A DNA stretch of 64,000 bases from positions 682,001-746,000 of the forward strand of contig CAWJAJ010000017.1 in the NCBI GenBank assembly GCA_963840805.1. The letters run 5' to 3'. The notes beneath the pieces were generated by a model. That model was not told where the DNA came from. It saw only the letters and a program-made list of their open reading frames with translations, and did not search any database. Origin of the DNA: CADEEN01 sp963840805. GTDB lineage: Bacteria > Pseudomonadota > Gammaproteobacteria > Burkholderiales > Burkholderiaceae_C. Positions 52,726 through 62,067 of this stretch are shown one piece after another (position 1 is the stretch's first letter; each line of letters starts with the position of its first letter). Both the position numbers and the translations under genes were made by a program.

Positions 52726-53661
52726 ATGACGACGACGTCCCGCCCTGCAACCAACGGCCGGCGGCCGATCGCCCTGCTGCTGGCCCTGGCCACGTTGGCA
52801 TTTGCCGGCTGCGCCACGCGCGCGCCGCCGGTGCCGCCCCTCGACGCGCCAGCACCCGGGACGCGCTTCGACCCGATGCAGGTCCCCGATGCACTGCCGG
52901 TGCTCGAGCCGATCCGCGCCGGCGGGCCGAACAAGCCGTACGAAGCGCTCGGCGAGAGCTACACGCCGCTGCCCGCCGATGCGCCGCTCAGCGAAACCGG
53001 CCTGGCCTCTTGGTACGGCCGCCAATTCCACGGCCGCCGCACCGCCAGCGGCGAGACCTACAACATGTACGCGATGACGGCCGCGCACCCGACCCTGCCG
53101 CTGCCGAGTTTCGCGCGCGTCATCAACCCGGCCAACGGCCGCTCGGTGATCGTGCGCGTCAACGACCGCGGGCCGTTCGTCAAGGGCCGCGTCATCGACC
53201 TCAGCTACACCGCAGCGCAGAAGCTCGGCGTCGCCGGCCTCGCGATGGTGCAGGTCGAGCGCATCACGCCCGACGAGATCCGCAGCGGTGCCTGGCAGCG
53301 CAGCCGGCCCGTGCCGGTCGAAGGCGACGAGCCTCCGGTCCTGGCCGTGGTGCCGGTAGCGCCGAGCGCGACCGTGCCGGCGGCCCCGACGACCAGCGAA
53401 GTGACCAACGCGCCCACCGTCGCGGCGCGCGGCTTCTGGGTCCAGCTCGGCGCGTACCGCGATCGCCGCGGCGCGCAGCAGATGCAACAGCAGGCGGCCG
53501 ACGCGATCGAAGACCTCGCACCGATGCTGGCCGTGTTTGCCGAGCGTGCGCTGCACCGCGTGCAGGCCGGGCCGTTCGCGAGCCGCGGCGAAGCCCAGCG
53601 CGCGGCCGAGCGTGTGCGCGTGACGCTGCTGCTGACGCCGCTGGTGATCGAGCGCCGCTGA
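52726..53661 (+). CDS. rlpA: Septal-ring lytic transglycosylase RlpA
   Basis: A 311-residue outer-membrane lipoprotein. Lipobox LAFAGC ends the signal peptide (Cys about residue 29); a double-psi beta-barrel follows (GLASWYGRQFHGRRTASGE, with NDRGPFVKGRVIDLSYTAA holding the catalytic Asp), then a Pro/Ala linker and a C-terminal SPOR domain (GFWVQLGAYRDRRGAQQM) that binds denuded septal glycan. Domain order and length are normal. It is convergent with the papain-like fusion gene, 13 bases away. Confidence 0.92.
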   Translation: MTTTSRPATNGRRPIALLLALATLAFAGCATRAPPVPPLDAPAPGTRFDPMQVPDALPVLEPIRAGGPNKPYEALGESYTPLPADAPLSETGLASWYGRQFHGRRTASGETYNMYAMTAAHPTLPLPSFARVINPANGRSVIVRVNDRGPFVKGRVIDLSYTAAQKLGVAGLAMVQVERITPDEIRSGAWQRSRPVPVEGDEPPVLAVVPVAPSATVPAAPTTSEVTNAPTVAARGFWVQLGAYRDRRGAQQMQQQAADAIEDLAPMLAVFAERALHRVQAGPFASRGEAQRAAERVRVTLLLTPLVIERR

Positions 53662-53674
53662 GGCCCGGCAGGCT

Positions 53675-55876
53675 TCAGTAATCCAGCCACTCGATCGGCC
53701 GCACCGGCTGGCGCGCCGCGAATGCGTTCGATGGTCTGCGTGATCACCGCCACATCGTTGTCGAACGAGCCATGCTGCGCCTGCACCGTCTTGCCCTTCT
53801 TGTTGACGACGACGCTGGGTGCGTCGACGCGATGCAAGGCGCCCTTGAAATGCGCGAGCCATTGCTGCACCGACGGCAGTTGCGACGCGGCCCATTGGTC
53901 TGCATCGCGCTCCCAACCCGGCGTCACCGCGCGTTCGAGCCCCAGCAGCGGCATCTTGCGGTCGTCGTCGAGGGCGCGGCTGACCAGGTAGAGCAGCGAC
54001 TTGCCGTACAGGTGCAGGCCTTTCACACCGGCCAGGAAGTCATCCTTCTCCTCGCGGTCCTTCAGGCAGTGCAGTGCGATCTGCTGGCTCGGCAGGATCG
54101 CGCTCGCAGCGCCGAGGTACTTGTCGAGCGCAAACGGCATCGAGCAGGCCGCCGCATAGAGCGTGCAACCGGCCACCGCAACCGGAGCCGCGCCGCCCGC
54201 TGGCACCGCCAGCCGCGACAACAGATGCCCAAGCAGGATCGCGCCGGCCGAATGGCCGGCCAGATGCAGCGAAAGGCCGCGGGACTTCATGGCGTCGCGC
54301 AGCTGGGCCAGCGATTGCGCCAGCAAGGCCAGGCCGCCGCCGGCCGCTGCGCCACCGGCGGCGTTCTCGCGCATCTCCGACCACACGCCCTTGAGCACCA
54401 GGCGGGCGAGTTCTTCGACCCGCCGGTCGCGCGCGTCGGCGAGTTCGTCGAAGAAGCCGGCGGCGCGCATTTCCTCGGGCGTCGATGCGCCGAAGAACGA
54501 ACGGAACTTGTCTTCCAGCATCGACACCAGCGTTTCGAGCGGCCCCGTGTGCCAGGCGAGGAACAGCGGGTAGATGCCGTTGGCCTCGAAGTACGGCGCC
54601 AGCACGCGAATGCGGTCGATGGCCTCGGGCTCGCTGTTCAGGCCGCCGTGCGCATAGACCAGCAGCCGGGGCTGGGCCTGGCCCGCGAACCAGGCCTTCG
54701 GCCGGGTGAAGGCGATCTCGTGCACCAGCCGCTCGGCGTCGCCGCCGACGCCGGCCGTGATGTCGGTGATGCACACGCGGCCGTCGTTGCCCGTGACCAG
54801 CGTGTGGCCGTAGGCCTGCGCGGTGGTCCAGGGCTGGTACGGTTTGTGGTCGAACTCGCGATCGATCGGCCACGGATCGTCGGGCGGGTTGTCGGGGTTG
54901 CGCGGGCTGAAGTCGAAGAAGCCCAGCGAGCGGCCGCTGCGCGAGGGCCAGCGCAGCGCGTCGATGCGATGGGGCTGGCGTGCGCGCTCCTGCGGCACGC
55001 CCAGCGCGCAGGCCCAGGCATCGGTGCCGAAGGCCACCCAATCGGCGTACGACATCACGGCAAAGCCGCGCGCCCCCCAGCCCTGACCCCACGAGTTCTG
55101 CACCACGAAGCCGCGCTCGTTGTAGCCGACCACCGCGAAGGCATGGCCTCCGGTCTGGCGCGGGTCGGCGGCGGGCGGGATCAGCGGCAGCTCGCGATGC
55201 GCGCGCGGCGCGCGGGCGACTTCGGGCACGCGATCCCAGCCGTCGTGCGCCCGGGCCGAGACATACACCGCGCCGATCTGCTGGATTGCCGCCTGGATGT
55301 CGACGACCGATTTGCGGTTGACGCGGTAGTACACGCCGAGCGGCCGCGACACGGCATCGACGTCCCAGCCCTCGGCCGGCCGCAGCAGGCGCACGTCGCC
55401 GTCCTTGCCGCGATAGCGCCACAGCGCCTCGGCGCACACGCCGTGCTTGTGCCAGCCCTTCAGCGCGCCGCGGCACGACGAGCCTTCGTAGCTGTCCCCC
55501 TGCCATTCGTCGTAGCGCCGCGCCAGCTCGTAGAGCATGCGCGGGCTGACCGGGCTGAACGGCGCTGCCGCATCGGCTGCCCAGGTGGCGCACCCAGAAC
55601 AGGTGGTTGATGACACAGGCCAGGCCGAAGCCGGTGCAGGCGCCTTCGCGGCCCTGGTCGAGCACCAGATCGGCCTCGATGTATGACGGGCAGCCAGGCG
55701 CGCAGCTGGCTGTCGTCGGGCCAGCAGGGCGCGAGCGAGCGCAGCGGTGGCGCAAACGGCAGATCGCGAAAGTCCAGCCTGTCGGGGCGCGCGTCGAACT
55801 TCGCGGTCTGGAACGTCGTGCGAATCTGGCGCGCCCGCGACTTGCGCGTCGGCGCCTTGCGCTGCTTGCTTGCCAT
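53675..55876 (-). CDS. Papain-like peptidase fused to an alpha/beta hydrolase, three frameshifts
   Basis: Corrected for three single-base shifts (near 53710, 55583 and 55688) this is a protein of about 732 residues. It has a basic N-terminus, then a C1 cysteine peptidase with Cys in GREGACTGFGLACVINHLF (about residue 80), His in TGGHAFAVVGYNERG and Asn in VVQNSWGQGWG; a linker; and from about residue 430 an alpha/beta hydrolase with LLVYAHGGLNSEPEAID and the nucleophile elbow LHLAGHSAGAILLG. No signal peptide is seen. The pairing of protease and esterase in one chain is unusual. It ends a six-gene operon. Confidence 0.8.
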
Positions 55877-55941
55877 GCCGTGCTCCGTTGAATGAGGCCA
55901 ACGACGCGATCGTGGACAGGCCGGGCCGGCTGCGGCAATCC

Positions 55942-56493
55942 CTAGCCGGACCGCGCACGCCACTGCGGTGCGAGGATCGCCATGCCGATGGCGTCGTGCC
56001 AGGCATCGTCCCACCACAGCGCATCGCGACGCACGCCCTCGACGGCAAAGCCGAGTTTCTCGTAGACGTGGCGGGCGCGCGCGTTGAAGGCGTAGACCTC
56101 GAGTTCGACGCGGTGCAGGTCGAGGGGTCCGAACGCGAAGTCGAGCACCAACGCCGTGGCGGCACTGCCCAGCCCCTGGCCGTACCAGGCCTGGCCGGCC
56201 AGGCTGATACGAAAGCCGGCGCTGCGGTTGTGGCGGTCGATGTTTTTCAGCACCGCCTCGCCGAGCCAGCGGCTCGACGGATCGTCGCTGCGGGTGATCG
56301 CGAAGTCGTAGCGATCATCGTTGTCGGCGACGCGCGCGTAGTGCGCCTGCAACTGCTCCAGGCTGAAGGCGGCCGGCGAGCCGGTCAGGCGCATGTTCTG
56401 CGGGTCCTGCGTGGCGGCGTACAGCGCCGCGGCATCGTCGGCGCGAACCGGCCTCAGGACCAGCCCCAGGCCGCGCAGCGTCGGTGGGCTCAT
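55942..56493 (-). CDS. GNAT acetyltransferase, RimJ/RimL type
   Basis: A 183-residue N-acetyltransferase. The start LRGLGLVLRPVRADDAAALY, the acetyl-CoA site GQAWYGQGLGSAATALVLDF and the C-terminal HRVELEVYAFNARARHVYEK, followed by LGFAVEGVRRDA, define the RimL-like Acetyltransf_3 group. It acetylates an unknown amine or protein N-terminus. Its ATG overlaps the stop of the S41 peptidase gene, and the fusion gene follows 65 bases later on the same strand. Confidence 0.87.
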   Translation of the reverse strand: MSPPTLRGLGLVLRPVRADDAAALYAATQDPQNMRLTGSPAAFSLEQLQAHYARVADNDDRYDFAITRSDDPSSRWLGEAVLKNIDRHNRSAGFRISLAGQAWYGQGLGSAATALVLDFAFGPLDLHRVELEVYAFNARARHVYEKLGFAVEGVRRDALWWDDAWHDAIGMAILAPQWRARSG

Positions 56494-57494
56494 GGCGGTG
56501 GCAACGCGGCGAGCGCGGCGCAGGCTTCCTCGCGCAGGCCGCCCAGTGCTACGTCGGCGCCGCTGTCGAGCCTTGCCAACAACTGCTGCAAGGCCAGGCG
56601 GTGGGCCTGGACCAGTGCCTGTTGTTGGGGGCAGACGAGGTCGGGGATCACGCCGCTGCCTTCCCAGTTGCCGCCGGTGACGGGGTTGACGGCGCGCGCA
56701 TCGGGGATGAAGACCGCGAAGTGGTCGTCGAGTCGGTGGATCTCACCGGCGTGGGCGCCACCGCGCGTCGCTTCACCGACCACCGTGGCACGCCGCCGCG
56801 CCTGCAGGTTGTAGGCAAACTCTTCCGCGGCGGAGAAGGTCTGATGACTGCACAGCACGTACACCGGCTGGTGGTGCAAGCGCCGGCCGGGCACGTAGGG
56901 CAGCGTCCAGAACTGCTGCAGGCTGTCGCTCGATCGCTCATAGAGGCTGTTCAGGTGCACCGGTGTCTCGTCGAACAGATAGCTGCTGAACAGGGCCACC
57001 ATCGACGGCTCGCCGCCGCGGCATTGGCGCAGATCGACGATCAGGGCCTGGCACGGCGCCAGCAGATTCATCGCAGCGACCGCGCTGTCGCCGGACCAGG
57101 CCGGGTGATGGAACTGGCGCAGATCGAGCAGACCGATCTGACCGGCCAGGCGTTCGACGCGGTGGATGCCATGGTGGTCGCGTTCGGCGGCCAACCGCTG
57201 CGCCTGCTGCCTGGCCTGCGGGCTCGGCTCGGATTCGGGCGGGAGTTCGGCAAACCAGCGCACGCGCAGATGACGGTCGGGGTAGACCGCGTGCAGCCGT
57301 GCGGTCAGCGCCGCCGCCAGCGCGTCACCGCTCGCGATCTGCTGAGTCCGGAGGTCGTCCCGGAACTGTTGCAACGCCTGGCACATCTGCTCGGCGCGTT
57401 CGGGAAAGACATAGTGACCTCGCAGCTTGTCGCACAGCGCGGCGATCAGCGAGCCGGGGGAACCCGGGTCGGGGCTGTCGCCGATGCCGTTCAT
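56490..57494 (-). CDS. S41-family (IRBP/tricorn-like) serine peptidase
   Basis: A 334-residue protein with an IRBP-like helical N-terminal part (LIAALCDKLRGHYVFPERAE) and an S41 catalytic domain: IGLLDLRQFHHPAW, IVDLRQCRGGEPSMVALFSS and the nucleophile Ser in CSHQTFSAAEEFAYNLQ (about residue 225), then VGEATRGGAHAGE. No signal peptide or PDZ domain is seen, unlike CtpA-type enzymes. It overlaps the GNAT gene and lies ten bases after the SDR gene. Confidence 0.82.
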   Translation of the reverse strand: MNGIGDSPDPGSPGSLIAALCDKLRGHYVFPERAEQMCQALQQFRDDLRTQQIASGDALAAALTARLHAVYPDRHLRVRWFAELPPESEPSPQARQQAQRLAAERDHHGIHRVERLAGQIGLLDLRQFHHPAWSGDSAVAAMNLLAPCQALIVDLRQCRGGEPSMVALFSSYLFDETPVHLNSLYERSSDSLQQFWTLPYVPGRRLHHQPVYVLCSHQTFSAAEEFAYNLQARRRATVVGEATRGGAHAGEIHRLDDHFAVFIPDARAVNPVTGGNWEGSGVIPDLVCPQQQALVQAHRLALQQLLARLDSGADVALGGLREEACAALAALPPP

Positions 57495-57503
57495 CGACTG
57501 CGC

Positions 57504-58256
57504 TCACCGCCCGCCGCTGACGTCGAGGATCGCGCCGGTGGTGTAGCGCGCTTCGTCCGACAGCAGCCAGACGATCGCCGCGGCCACTTCGTCGGCCGTG
57601 CCGGCGCGTTGCATCGGGATCAGTGCGGCCGACGCGTTGGCGCGGTCGGGCTGGCCCCCCGAGGCGTGGATGTCGGTGTCGATGATGCCGGGGCGCACGG
57701 CATTGACGCGGATGCCCTCGACGGCCACCTCGCGCGCCAGGCCGACGGTGAAGGTGTCGATCGCACCCTTGCTGGCCGCGTAGTCGACGTACCAGCCGGG
57801 GCCGCCGAGCTTGGCGGCGACGCTGGAGACGTTGACGATCGCGCCGCCGAGGCCGCCGTGTTTCGTGCTCATGCGCCGGATCGCCTCCCGCGCACAGACG
57901 AAGCTGCCGAAGACGTTGATCGCGAACATGCGTTGCAGGCGCTCGACGCTGACTTCGTCGACGCGCGCCTTCACGTCGACGACGCCGGCGTTGTTGACCA
58001 AGCCGGCCAGCGGGCCGAGTTCGGCGTCGATGCGCGCGAACATCGCCAGCACCGCGCGCTCGTCGGCCACGTCGGCCGGCACCACGATCGCGCGTCGGCC
58101 GCGTGCCTGCACCTGCGCGGCCACCGCCGTCGCGGCGGCCACGTCGCGCGTGCAGTTGACGGCCACGTCCCAGCCATGGCGGGCGCAGGCGATCGCCGTC
58201 GCGGCACCGATGCCGCGGCTGGCGCCGGTGACGAGGACGGTGCGGGCGGCGCTCAT
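57504..58256 (-). CDS. Short-chain dehydrogenase/reductase
   Basis: A 250-residue classical SDR with the cofactor site VTGASRGIGAATA, the LVNNAGVV block, Ser in IVNVSSVAAK and the catalytic Tyr-Lys in DYAASKGAIDTF. The end TTGAILDVSGGR is FabG-like. The ATG overlaps the stop of the VOC gene (ATGA), so it is part of the gst-voc-sdr operon. Substrate unknown; adjacency to a glutathione transferase suggests detoxification. Confidence 0.88.
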   Translation of the reverse strand: MSAARTVLVTGASRGIGAATAIACARHGWDVAVNCTRDVAAATAVAAQVQARGRRAIVVPADVADERAVLAMFARIDAELGPLAGLVNNAGVVDVKARVDEVSVERLQRMFAINVFGSFVCAREAIRRMSTKHGGLGGAIVNVSSVAAKLGGPGWYVDYAASKGAIDTFTVGLAREVAVEGIRVNAVRPGIIDTDIHASGGQPDRANASAALIPMQRAGTADEVAAAIVWLLSDEARYTTGAILDVSGGR

Positions 58257-58618
58257 CGGATGGCCCCGCGGTCGAAGTGAGGGTTCTCGATCAGGCCGAA
58301 GCGGTTGCCGAACGGATCGCGCACGGCCGCCACCTTGATGCCCTCGCCGACTTCCGTGACCGGCTCGATCATGCTGGCTCCGAGCGTGAGCAGGCGCGTG
58401 AACGCGGCATCGATATCGGCCACCCCCCACAGCGGCTGCGGTCCGGCGGTGGCCGGTTGGCCGCCGGGCAACAAACCGAGCTCGAAGCCGCCGACCGCGA
58501 AGCCGACGTAGAACGGCTCGTCGAAATACGGCGGCTGGCCGAGCATCTCGGCGTACCAGCGCTTGGCAGCGTCGAGATCGGTCACGGGGTAGATCGCGGT
58601 GCGCAGGCCGAGGATCAT
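58253..58618 (-). CDS. VOC-family (glyoxalase-like) protein
   Basis: A 121-residue protein with two betaalphabeta units: TAIYPVTDLDAAKRWYAEML with GQPPYFDEPFYVGFAVGGFE, and ADIDAAFTRLLTLGASMIEP ending IKVAAVRDPFGNRFGLIENP, which holds the last metal-ligand Glu. Typical of bleomycin-resistance/dioxygenase superfamily members. Start and stop both overlap neighbours (gst and sdr) in ATGA junctions, implying tight co-translation. Confidence 0.86.
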   Translation of the reverse strand: MILGLRTAIYPVTDLDAAKRWYAEMLGQPPYFDEPFYVGFAVGGFELGLLPGGQPATAGPQPLWGVADIDAAFTRLLTLGASMIEPVTEVGEGIKVAAVRDPFGNRFGLIENPHFDRGAIR

Positions 58619-59259
58619 CAGGGCGTCTCCATGCTCGCGTGTCTGAGGAAGGCGGGTCGCTGCCGCAGGCGCTCGACATACGCGGCCACCGCGGGCAGCA
58701 GCGGCCGCTCGGTGGCCGCAAACGGCGTCATCAGCCAGCGGTGCACCGACAGGCCGAGCGGGATGTCGGCCAGCGTGAAATCGGGGCCGACGGCGTAGTG
58801 GCCGGTCAGCGCCAGTTGCGCGTCGAGGATGCGCATGTGACGGTTCCACCCCTGAAGGCTGGCCTCGATGGCCACGGCATCGGCGTGCACCGGGCTGTGG
58901 CGCACCAACGCCATGAAGGCGTAGCGCCACGCGTTGTTCAAATCGCCCGCCTGCCAATCCATCCACTGCTCGACACGCGCACGCGCCCGCGGCTCGGTGG
59001 GCAGCAGGTCGCCGCGGCCCTGGCGGCCGGCAAGGTAGCGGCAGATGGTGTTGGACTCCCACAGCACGAAGCCGCCGTTGTCGTTGTCGACGATCACCGG
59101 CACCAGCCCGTTCGGGTTCAAGGCCTGGAATTCGGGCGACTGCGCCGAGCGGAAGCCGAGGCCCCAGTCCTCGCGTTCGAACGGCACGCCGATCTCGTCG
59201 CAGGCCCACAGCACCTTGCGCACGTTGATCGACGAGGTACGGCCGAGGACTCGCAGCAT
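58618..59259 (-). CDS. Glutathione S-transferase
   Basis: A 213-residue cytosolic GST. The thioredoxin-like N-terminal domain has the active-site Ser/Asn region LGRTSSINVRKVLWACDEIG and the cis-Pro loop LNPNGLVPVIVD followed by VLWESNTICRYLAG; the all-helical C-terminal domain ends near LPAVAAYVERLRQRPAFL. It heads the minus-strand operon with voc, sdr, S41, gnat and the peptidase-hydrolase fusion. Confidence 0.9.
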   Translation of the reverse strand: MLRVLGRTSSINVRKVLWACDEIGVPFEREDWGLGFRSAQSPEFQALNPNGLVPVIVDNDNGGFVLWESNTICRYLAGRQGRGDLLPTEPRARARVEQWMDWQAGDLNNAWRYAFMALVRHSPVHADAVAIEASLQGWNRHMRILDAQLALTGHYAVGPDFTLADIPLGLSVHRWLMTPFAATERPLLPAVAAYVERLRQRPAFLRHASMETP

Positions 59260-59312
59260 GGTCGGCGCATTCTGGCACCGCCGCAGCCCCCGGTCTGCCC
59301 AGCATCGCGTGA

Positions 59313-59474
59313 TACCTGATGCTGCAGGCCGAAGGCACGTTCGACATCAACACCGTGGTGGCCGGCATCCTGGTGTTGACCGGCTTCGCGTTGCGGCTCG
59401 ACGCGCTGGTCGGTCGCATCGAGCGGCGGCCGATGAAGTGGCAGCCGCGGGCGAGCGAGACCGAGAAGCTGTAG
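59313..59474 (+). pseudogene. C-terminal remnant of an ABC transporter permease
   Basis: About 53 codons reading YLMLQAEGTFDINTVVAGIL, then VLTGFALRLDALVGRIERRP and MKWQPRASETEKL before a stop. This is the end of a SsuC/TauC-type permease (last membrane helix plus cytoplasmic tail). A TGA directly precedes it, and the upstream 50 bases belong to the gst promoter, so the other 80 percent of the gene is missing. It is a deletion remnant rather than a frameshift. Confidence 0.72.
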
Positions 59475-59483
59475 GCTTTGCGC

Positions 59484-60017
59484 ATGGACCCGCAACGCCG
59501 CCGACTGCTCGCCGCTGCCATGGCACTGAACCTGCCCGTACGGAGCGGCGCGCAGTCGGTGTTGGGCGACGCGGCCGCGCAGGAGGCCAAGGCGCCGTCG
59601 CTGCCCACGCCGGGCACGCCGCTTGCGCTGCCACCGATCGAACGCCTGGACGGCGCCCGCTTCGATCCGCGCGAGGCCGATGGACGCGTGCTGCTGCTGT
59701 ACTGGTGGGCCAGTTGGTGTCCGTTCTGTGCCGAGACCACGCCGCATGTCGAGGCGCTGTGGCGCGCGCAGCGGGCGCGCGGGCTGCTGGTACTTGCGTT
59801 GTCGATCGACACGCAGCCCCAACCGGCGCGCGACTACCTCGCGCGGCGTGGCTACACGCTGCCCGCCGCCTGGGTCACAGCCGCCTTCCAGCGGGCGCTG
59901 CCCAAGCCACGGGGCCTGCCGGTGACGCTGGTGCGCGGCCGCGACGGCCGCGTGCTGCAGTCCGAAGCCGGGCAGCTGTTCCCGGAAGACGTGCAGGCGC
60001 TGGCGCGACACGTTTGA
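59484..60017 (+). CDS. Exported TlpA-like thioredoxin-fold protein
   Basis: A 177-residue redoxin. The N-terminus DPQRRRLLAAAMALNLPV has an Arg-rich n-region and hydrophobic stretch (Sec or Tat-like export). The active site is WASWCPFCAETTPHVEALW (CPFC), followed by VLALSIDTQPQPARDYL and the cis-Pro in KPRGLPVTLVRGRDG. It would reduce or form disulfides in the periplasm, as in cytochrome c maturation. ATG chosen at 59484; a TTG two codons earlier is in frame. Confidence 0.84.
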   Translation: MDPQRRRLLAAAMALNLPVRSGAQSVLGDAAAQEAKAPSLPTPGTPLALPPIERLDGARFDPREADGRVLLLYWWASWCPFCAETTPHVEALWRAQRARGLLVLALSIDTQPQPARDYLARRGYTLPAAWVTAAFQRALPKPRGLPVTLVRGRDGRVLQSEAGQLFPEDVQALARHV

Positions 60018-60112
60018 CGGCCGCCGCGCGGCGGCCTCGGTGTTTACCGCGTCACATGGCGGTCACGTGCGTTTGCACAATGCAGCGATTCACCTTCGAA
60101 GGAGACCCAGGC

Positions 60113-62043
60113 ATGGCCGGCAAGGATTTCGACACGATGGAGGACAGCAACCGCTCGTCCAACCCGAGCATCCACGACGTGAGCGACCCGGCGCGACGCA
60201 CCGTGCTGCGCGGTGGCCTGGGGCTTGCGGCCAGCGCCCTGTTCGCGCCGCTGGTGGCAGGCTGCGCGGGTGCCGCGACACGCGAGACGCCCAAGCCGGT
60301 GCTGCCGGCGATCGGCTTCAAGAGCGTACCGGCGGTGGCCACCGACACCCTCGTCGTGCCCGAGGGGTATGTCGCCTCGGTGATCGCCGCCTGGGGCGAA
60401 CCGATCGGCATGCCGGGCAACATGCCGGCCTTCAAGCCCGACGCGTCGAACAGCGCCGCTGACCAAGCGGTGCAGATGGGCATGCACCACGACGGCATTC
60501 ACTTCTATGCGCTGGGCGGGGGCAGCACGCGCGGCCTGCTGGCGATGAACCACGAGTACACCGATGACGGGCTGCTGCATTCCGATGGCCTGAAGACCTG
60601 GACCGCGGAGAAGGTCAGGAAGTGCCAGAACGCGCATGGTCTGTCGGTGATCGAGGTCGAAATGAAGGATGGCGCCTGGCAGATGGTGCGGCCGTCGAAC
60701 TATGCGCGCCGCTTCACGATGGCCACGCCGTTCGAGGTCGGCGGCCCGGCTGCCGGCCACCCGATGATGAAGACGGCCGCCGACCCCGCCGGCCGCACGG
60801 TGCTCGGCACGCTCAACAACTGCGCCAGCGGCAAGACGCCATGGGGCACCTACCTGTCGGGTGAAGAAAACTGGATGGGCTACTTCGGCGGCGGCGACAA
60901 CCTCGACGCGCATCAGCGGCGCTGGGGCATGCGCAAGTCGTCGTTCTACCGCTGGGAGGAGCACGACGAGCGCTTCGACGCGGTGAAAAACCCGAACGAG
61001 CCGAACCGCTTCGGCTGGGTCGTCGAGATGGACCCGCTCGACCCGACGAGCACGCCGGTCAAGCGCACCGCGCTCGGCCGCGCCGCGCACGAGGGGGCCT
61101 GGGTCGGCGTCACCAAGGACGGCCGCGCCGTCGTCTATTCCGGCGAGGACGCGCGCTTCGAATACATCTACAAGTTCGTCAGCCGCGACAAGATCGCCGC
61201 CGGCGGCGCCAAGGCCAACCGCACGCTGCTCGACCATGGCACGCTCTACGTGGCGCGCTTCAATGGCGACGGCACGCGGCAACTGGCTGCCGCTGGTGCA
61301 CGGCCAGGGCCCGCTCGACCGCGGCCAACGGCTTTGCCGACCAGGGCGAGGTCGTCATCAAGGCGCGCCAGGCCAGCGACATCCTCGGCGCCACCAAGAT
61401 GGACCGCCCGGAATGGCTGGCCATCGACCCCCACAACGGCTGGGTCTATTGCACGCTGACCAACAACAGTTCGCGCGGCGCGGCAGGACATGCCCGGCGT
61501 CGACGCCGCCAACCCCCGCGCCAACAACGTCATGGGCCAGATCATCCGCTGGCAGGACGACCGCGATTTCGACGGCACGAGCTTCAAGTGGAACCACCTG
61601 GTGCTGTGCCGGCGACCCGGCCAACGAGCGCGCCGAGGCCAAGGGCAACATCAAGGGCGATCTCTACGCCTGCCCCGACGGCCTCGCTTTCGACGCCCGC
61701 GGCGTGCTCTGGATCCAGACCGACATGGGCCCGACCGCAATGCACAAGGGTGAGCTGAAGAACATCGGCAACAACCAGATGCTGGCCTGCGACGTGGCCA
61801 CCGGCCAGACGCGGCGCTTCCTCACCGGGCCGACCCATTGCGAGATCACCGGCCTGACCTGGACGCCCGACGGCACGACGATGTTTCTCAATGTGCAGCA
61901 CCCTGGCGAGACGCCGAGCGAGCGAACCGATCCGGCCGAGCCGAACGAAATACTCGAACTGGCCCGACTACCAGGCCGGCGGGCGGCCGCGCTCGGCGAC
62001 GGTGGTGGTGCGCAAGAAGGACGGCGGCGTCATCGGCACCTGA
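60113..62043 (+). CDS. PhoX-family (DUF839) phosphatase, five frameshifts
   Basis: Corrected, this is an exported protein of about 641 residues. It has a twin-arginine signal (PARRTVLRGGLGLAASALFA, also a lipobox-like VAGC), NHEYTDDGLLHSDGLK, TPWGTYLSGEENWMGYFGGG, RFGWVVEMDPLDP, and later RPEWLAIDPHNGWVYCTLTN, ACPDGLAFDARGVLWIQTDM and CEITGLTWTPDGTTMFLNVQ, a beta-propeller typical of PhoX. Five single extra bases (near 61276, 61317, 61487, 61609 and 61948) break the second half; removing each restores a full protein. The first 390 residues are intact. Confidence 0.85.
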
Positions 62044-62067
62044 CCATCGCGCACGGCGGCTCGACGC

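Noticed and set aside
53205..56165. A 986-residue minus-strand frame
   Set aside because: Only the middle is the peptidase-hydrolase fusion; the ends translate antisense of rlpA and gnat.
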